From contig JALOQH010000012.1 of the NCBI GenBank assembly GCA_025453475.1, forward strand, positions 1-10,147: DNA of 10,147 nucleotides, given 5' to 3'. Of this stretch, positions 6,445 to 10,147 are shown one piece after another (the first letter of the stretch is position 1; each line of letters opens with the position of its first letter). This DNA is from an archaeon. Its GTDB lineage: Archaea > Nanobdellota > Nanobdellia > Pacearchaeales > GW2011-AR1. The position numbers and the translations under genes were made by a program. The notes beneath the pieces are model-generated. The model had not been told where the DNA came from and did not search any database. It saw only the letters and a list, made by a program, of their open reading frames with translations.

Positions 6445-9045
6445 ATGAAAAGGGGGATATTTTTCAGCATTGATGCGCTTATAGCTCTTGCAATAATATT
6501 TATTGTCATACTCATTGCATATCCGCTTGTCTCAAATAACAAACCAGAATCAGATCTGCATAATGACGTGCTTGCAACAATCTCAACAATCAGGATATCA
6601 GAACTTAACAACAGCTATGCGAAATCTCTTCTTGCCGAAGGTTCAATCACAGACTTAAACAATACCGTTCTTGAGCAAATTGGCGAGTTTTATATCACAA
6701 ATCTCACAAAAGCCAGGCTTCTCGCGGATTCAATAATCGGCGAAATCGAGCCAAAAAACAACATTGGAATCTGGTTCGGCTCAACACTCATATCCTCAAA
6801 GAATATAACGCCGTATGAGACTGCCAGAAACACAGAAGCCGCAAGACAGCTCGTCTCAGGCATTGAAGAGGGCAAAAATGCAACAGGATATTCCGCGAGA
6901 GCCTATCTTTCTTCAAGTTTGCAGACAGATTACTTATATTTTGGAGGTTATGCCGGAGACGGAAATATTACCTCAAATATCTTTTACAATGGCACAATCT
7001 CTTCCCTAAGCGCTGAAGTTGCAATTAACGAAGACTTCGACTTGTATATAAACAACATCTCATCGGGCAATTACACAAAACCTGCAACAGAACTCACTCC
7101 CAAAAAATATACTTTCCCAACAGCAAACATGCACAACGGCTCAAATCTGATAGAGCTTAAATCAAGAACAGATACGAAGCTGAGAATAACCGGCGGTTTC
7201 ATCAAAATAGAATATGATAAAATGCCGGAATACGATAAACCTGAAAAAAAATACATGCCGGGAATAACCGGAATAATAAACATTTATTCTGGATTCTATG
7301 TTCCGGATGTTCTTAGAAGCATGTCTCTGCATTTGCATTTCAAATCGCCGTACAAAATGTTTGTCAAGATAGGAAATGTGACTGTCTTTGAAAACTCAAG
7401 CCCGATAGAATCAGTTCAGACTCTCTCAAATTCAGAATTGTCCTCCAAATTAGATTATAATTACCTCAGCTATTCAAACACCCCGCTAAGGCTCGGGATG
7501 TATGCAGCAACAATGGTTGGAAATGCAGATGTCGTGATTTTAACAGATTTAAGCGACAGCATGAATGAAAGATTTGATGGAAACGCGACAGGAATAACAA
7601 GAAACTGCTCAGACCCCCAGATTTATGATTCAGACACAAAAAAGATATCTGTTGCGAAATGCCTTGACAAAACAGTTATAGACACAATCCTCGAAGTTCC
7701 TGGAAATCGCGTCGGAATGGTTGGATTTTATGGCGACTCCGGAACACCCTGGAAAGGAAGAGTCTACTATAAAACGCTGACATCAAATGCGAGCCAGCTA
7801 TATTCTGAAGCCGACACCTATGTGCCCCGGGGAGGAACCTGCATCTGCTGCGGTATAAACTCCGCGTACAAAATGCTTAATGAGATGAGCAACTCCGGAA
7901 GAAGGAAGTATGTAATTGTGATGTCTGACGGCATTCCCACGCACACCTGCCAGGCAGCTTCTGGCTGCACAGGCGACAGAACAGGATTGCCTTCAGATGA
8001 AGGATTATGGCTCGGCGCTTCATCAGGCTGTTTCGGAGGCATTGACGACTGCAATGTAAATGACTGCAATTGTGCTGTTACGAATACTAACTGGTCTGCA
8101 TGTCGTGTCAAAACCGGATTAAACGGAACAGTCTACTCAATCGGCTTCGGAAATGTCTCTGCCTGCGCTCTCGCAAACTCCACTCTTGAAAGTGTTGCTG
8201 CGTGTGGAAATGGGAAATATTTCACGAGCAATAGTCCGACCATCTTAGAGGCAATTTACGAGAACATCTCCCGGGAAATCCTGGATATAAGTTACAGTGA
8301 ACAGATAGCAAATGCTTCCGGAAACTTCACACAGACAATTCTCTACCCCGACTCCTATATTGAGCTGAATTACTCAAAAGAAGCCACGCCTTTCGGCCTG
8401 ATAGCAACAACAGAGAAGCAGTTTGATAATTCTTCCGCAGGCACATTTGAAATTCCGGCAAATTCAACAATCTTCAGGGCAACAGCAATCTCCTATTCCG
8501 GACCAAGATGGACAGCTCTTGTTTCCCTGAACAGCGTTCCGGTATACAATCTCACTAATTTCGGTGATGATTATACTGTTCTCGGAGACCCCTATGCAAT
8601 CCGGCTTCAGAATTCTCTGATTTCGCAGAAAAATCTGGTGGAGATTCTTAGAGGCACAGATAAAAATAATCTTTCTGCTGGTTCGGTATATAACAAAATC
8701 ATCTACTCTATTGTAAAAAATGCCTCATCCTACACGCCTGTATGCGCAATTGCTTCCGGCTGCATCTGGAGCATAGAATTTGATGACAGCACAACTTCAA
8801 TAATCAAGTCTCCGTCAGATTATGCCGGAGCAGCAGTGTGCTCATACACATCAAACAGCACAGAATACAATAACAATGATGCTTATCAGTTGGCAGCTTA
8901 CAATCTGCTAAGAAAGCTCGACTTGGACTCGAACAATAAGGTAGATATCAAATTCAATGAACAAAGCCTTTATCTCAGCTCGTCGCAAATGAAAGGAATC
9001 CCCTATCTCTGGTCTACAGAAGTGGAGGTCAGAAGATGGTCATGA
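6445..9045 (+). CDS. Large pilin-like VWA-domain protein, TadG-like putative tip adhesin
   Basis: An 866-residue protein. The leader MKRG and the helix IFFSIDALIALAIIFIVIL (5-23) resemble a prepilin, with Asp at +6 if cut after Gly4. Residues about 110-350 look beta-rich with many sequons. A VWA domain spans about 361-600. Its metal-ion-dependent adhesion site is complete by eye: DLSDS (D368, S370, S372), Thr465 and SDG (D495). All 17 Cys lie after residue 387, 12 of them at 466-587, including TCICC next to Thr465 and an insertion with DDCNVNDCNC. About 29 N-glycosylation sequons can be counted. Residues 826-834 (DLDSNNKVD) resemble the start of a calcium-binding loop. The ATG is 1 nt after the preceding stop. 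An in-frame ATG at 6424 would add 7 residues. The architecture recalls TadG: pilin-like anchor plus VWA. Adhesion is inference. Confidence 0.85.
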   Translation: MKRGIFFSIDALIALAIIFIVILIAYPLVSNNKPESDLHNDVLATISTIRISELNNSYAKSLLAEGSITDLNNTVLEQIGEFYITNLTKARLLADSIIGEIEPKNNIGIWFGSTLISSKNITPYETARNTEAARQLVSGIEEGKNATGYSARAYLSSSLQTDYLYFGGYAGDGNITSNIFYNGTISSLSAEVAINEDFDLYINNISSGNYTKPATELTPKKYTFPTANMHNGSNLIELKSRTDTKLRITGGFIKIEYDKMPEYDKPEKKYMPGITGIINIYSGFYVPDVLRSMSLHLHFKSPYKMFVKIGNVTVFENSSPIESVQTLSNSELSSKLDYNYLSYSNTPLRLGMYAATMVGNADVVILTDLSDSMNERFDGNATGITRNCSDPQIYDSDTKKISVAKCLDKTVIDTILEVPGNRVGMVGFYGDSGTPWKGRVYYKTLTSNASQLYSEADTYVPRGGTCICCGINSAYKMLNEMSNSGRRKYVIVMSDGIPTHTCQAASGCTGDRTGLPSDEGLWLGASSGCFGGIDDCNVNDCNCAVTNTNWSACRVKTGLNGTVYSIGFGNVSACALANSTLESVAACGNGKYFTSNSPTILEAIYENISREILDISYSEQIANASGNFTQTILYPDSYIELNYSKEATPFGLIATTEKQFDNSSAGTFEIPANSTIFRATAISYSGPRWTALVSLNSVPVYNLTNFGDDYTVLGDPYAIRLQNSLISQKNLVEILRGTDKNNLSAGSVYNKIIYSIVKNASSYTPVCAIASGCIWSIEFDDSTTSIIKSPSDYAGAAVCSYTSNSTEYNNNDAYQLAAYNLLRKLDLDSNNKVDIKFNEQSLYLSSSQMKGIPYLWSTEVEVRRWS
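9024..9029 (+). promoter_or_regulatory. Shine-Dalgarno inside the end of the VWA gene
   Basis: GGAGGT lies 6 nt before the ATG at 9036 and 12 nt before the alternative ATG at 9042. It favours 9036 as the start, although that overlaps the VWA gene by 10 nt. It is the only strong ribosome binding site inside the eight-gene operon. This suggests that the last gene is initiated independently of the long upstream reading frame. Confidence 0.7.
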
Positions 9046-9944
9046 ACCCAAGAGGCAAAAAGGGCGTGTTCTTTACAGCAATGGTAATCGTGATAATCTC
9101 CCTTCTGGGTGTTTCTTACTTGTTCTATTCAAATCTTCAGAATCGGGAAGCTGTCCACAATAGAATCTCAACAATGAACAACTATCTTGTCTCAATAGAA
9201 AAGAATCTTCCAAGACAGCTCTACATCTCCGGATTTAGGGCAGTCTTTTCTGTAGAAAGCAGGATAACCGAAACAGGAAACTTTGTCTCAGACATTAATA
9301 GTTCCCTAAACGAGCTCTTCTTCAATGGTACAATTTATTCAGAACCCCGGGAGATTATGGCAGGAGCAACAATGTCAGATATTCTGGATTCAATGAACTC
9401 AAATGCAGAGAAAGTAAACGCAGTGATAAATATCTCAGATGCGCAGTTCTCTGTCAGTCAGATAGACCCCTGGAGCCTCCGCTTCGTTCTCACGATGAAT
9501 CTTATTCTCTCAGATAGGGAGAATCTTGTCAGATGGAATAAAACAGAAATTGTAGAGTCATTTGTGCCGATAACTGATTTCGAAGACCCGTTTTACGCTC
9601 TGAACACAAATAATCTGGTAACAAATAATATCACAAGAACCCCATACACAACTTTCGGACAGGACAATCTTTCAGCTCACGCGCTGAACTCTTATTATAA
9701 ATCTTCTGCAAAAGCCCCTTCATTCCTTGACAGGCTGGAGGGAAAAACCTCCCCAAACCCAAACGGAATAGAATCTTTTGTCAATCTCAATGAACTGTCT
9801 TCCCAGGGCATTGCAATTGAAGAGAAATCAGCAATTGACTACATCTATTTCTCCTCAAATGACCCTCCAAATACTCATATCTCTGGCATGCCTTCATGGT
9901 TCAGAATAGACAATGACCACCTTGCAGACTACAACCTTGCATAA
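9036..9944 (+). CDS. Pilin-like protein lacking acidic residue near +5 (putative GspK-like tip subunit)
   Basis: A 302-residue protein. The leader MVMNPRGKKG is followed by a hydrophobic helix (VFFTAMVIVIISLLGVSYLF, 11-30), a prepilin-like N-terminus with a predicted cut after Gly10. Unlike the other five pilin-like proteins here, it has no Glu or Asp in the first residues of the mature form. The rest (about 270 residues) is predicted extracytoplasmic, with six N-x-S/T sequons and no cysteine. Its C-terminal end carries aromatic-rich segments (IDYIYFSS, PSWFRIDNDH). Size and the missing acidic residue resemble GspK, the tip pseudopilin of type II secretion, but no homology can be shown by eye. 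The start is supported by GGAGGT 6 nt upstream. The gene overlaps the VWA gene's end and closes the operon. Confidence 0.77.
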   Translation: MVMNPRGKKGVFFTAMVIVIISLLGVSYLFYSNLQNREAVHNRISTMNNYLVSIEKNLPRQLYISGFRAVFSVESRITETGNFVSDINSSLNELFFNGTIYSEPREIMAGATMSDILDSMNSNAEKVNAVINISDAQFSVSQIDPWSLRFVLTMNLILSDRENLVRWNKTEIVESFVPITDFEDPFYALNTNNLVTNNITRTPYTTFGQDNLSAHALNSYYKSSAKAPSFLDRLEGKTSPNPNGIESFVNLNELSSQGIAIEEKSAIDYIYFSSNDPPNTHISGMPSWFRIDNDHLADYNLA

Positions 9945-9955
9945 TCCCAAAATTC

Positions 9956-9967
9956 GCTTTAATTTTC
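9956..9967 (+). terminator. Possible T-rich terminator after the operon
   Basis: The short T-rich run GCTTTAATTTTC lies 12-23 nt after the last operon stop and before the next promoter. Archaeal RNA polymerase terminates on T-rich stretches without needing a hairpin, so this is a reasonable end point, but the run is interrupted and weak. Nothing else in 9945-9986 looks like a terminator. Confidence 0.3.
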
Positions 9968-9986
9968 GTCATATCAAGGAGTAACG

Positions 9987-9994
9987 TTTATATA
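9987..9994 (+). promoter_or_regulatory. TATA box of the stand-alone pilin gene
   Basis: TTTATATA is the best match to the archaeal TATA consensus in the window. Transcription would start about 26-27 nt downstream of its centre, near 10017, giving a leader of about 35 nt that contains a small inverted repeat and a strong Shine-Dalgarno before the ATG at 10052. This indicates a transcription unit separate from the eight-gene operon. Confidence 0.65.
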
Positions 9995-10018
9995 TGAATA
10001 AATCTTATGAAAATTAAG

Positions 10019-10033
10019 ATAGCTTTATGCTAT
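10019..10033 (+). other. Small inverted repeat in the pilin mRNA leader
   Basis: ATAGC-TTTAT-GCTAT can form a 5-bp stem with a 5-nt loop. It lies within about 2 nt of the predicted transcription start and ends 6 nt before the Shine-Dalgarno. A hairpin at the very 5' end could stabilise the mRNA, but a 5-bp AT-containing stem is short and may be chance. Confidence 0.3.
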
Positions 10034-10039
10034 GGTTAA

Positions 10040-10047
10040 AAGGAGGT
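10040..10047 (+). promoter_or_regulatory. Strong Shine-Dalgarno of the stand-alone pilin gene
   Basis: AAGGAGGT lies 4 nt before the ATG at 10052. It is an almost perfect anti-16S match, in contrast to most genes here, which show none. It fixes the start codon and suggests high translation. Confidence 0.8.
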
Positions 10048-10051
10048 AAAG

Positions 10052-10147
10052 ATGAAGAAAGGACAAGCAGCAGTTGAATTCTTGATGACATATGGTTGGG
10101 CAATTCTTGCAGCAATCATTGCTATCGGAGTCCTTGCTTACTTCGGG
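10052..10147 (+). CDS. Archaeal type IV pilin, class III signal peptide (3' truncated), candidate major pilin
   Basis: The first 32 codons run off the right edge. The N-terminus, MKKG followed by QAAVEFLMTYGWAILA, is a textbook class III signal peptide: basic leader, cut after Gly4, Gln+1, Glu+5, then a hydrophobic helix (about 10-31) that continues into LAYFG. This very short leader with EFLMTYGWAIL is common in pilins of DPANN and related archaea, a recollection rather than a search result. The gene has its own TATA box and the strongest Shine-Dalgarno in the window. It lies 107 nt after the operon, features expected of a highly expressed shaft subunit. The head domain is not in the window, so its role stays inferred. 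Confidence 0.85.
   Translation, partial: MKKGQAAVEFLMTYGWAILAAIIAIGVLAYFG

Noticed and set aside
9945..10051. Riboswitch or small RNA gene before the stand-alone pilin
   Set aside because: Apart from the TATA box, one 5-bp hairpin and the Shine-Dalgarno, no larger structure is visible.

Overview
The window looks like a piece of an archaeal chromosome, most probably from a DPANN-type lineage (Woesearchaeota, Pacearchaeota, Aenigmarchaeota or similar). This placement is inferred from the class III (type IV prepilin) signal peptides of the form K-x-G|Q-x-x-x-E, TATA-type promoters with little Shine-Dalgarno use, tightly packed genes, moderately AT-rich composition and the archaeal style of the TadA/TadC proteins. 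No rRNA, tRNA, CRISPR array or insertion sequence was seen.

Layout. (1) Positions 1-173 hold the Lys/Glu-rich C-terminal tail of an unidentified + strand gene. It ends exactly where a convergent gene ends. (2) Two small pilin genes lie on the - strand (174-575 and 584-1000), co-directional and 8 nt apart. (3) A 76-nt divergent promoter region (1001-1076) separates them from a + strand operon of eight genes (1077-9944) with gaps of about 1-4 nt or short overlaps, apart from one 43-nt gap. The order is: two-TM protein with a C-terminal winged helix; TadA/VirB11-type secretion ATPase with a His-rich N-terminal tail; two TadC/GspF-type inner-membrane platform proteins; KaiC/Rad55-type ATPase with a very basic N-terminus and its own candidate leaderless promoter in the 43-nt gap; short pilin-like protein; 866-residue surface protein with a von Willebrand A (VWA) domain; 302-residue pilin-like protein. 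(4) A stand-alone class III pilin gene with the best TATA box and Shine-Dalgarno in the window begins at 10052 and runs off the end. It is a candidate major pilin.

How it may work together. The ATPase and two TadC-like proteins form the core motor and platform of a type IV filament machine, resembling the archaeal ancestors of bacterial Tad pili (one ATPase, two single-domain platform proteins). The three canonical pilins with Glu at +5 would supply the shaft or ordinary subunits. The three larger pilin-like proteins, all with a prepilin-type N-terminus and many N-glycosylation sequons, are best explained as minor or tip subunits. The VWA protein is organised like TadG or a tip adhesin, and the last protein lacks the acidic residue near the start of the mature protein, as the tip pseudopilin GspK does. 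The KaiC-like ATPase recalls FlaH of the archaellum but keeps the KaiC-type catalytic glutamates. The membrane winged-helix protein at the head of the operon could be a regulator or an adaptor. No prepilin peptidase is present in the window.
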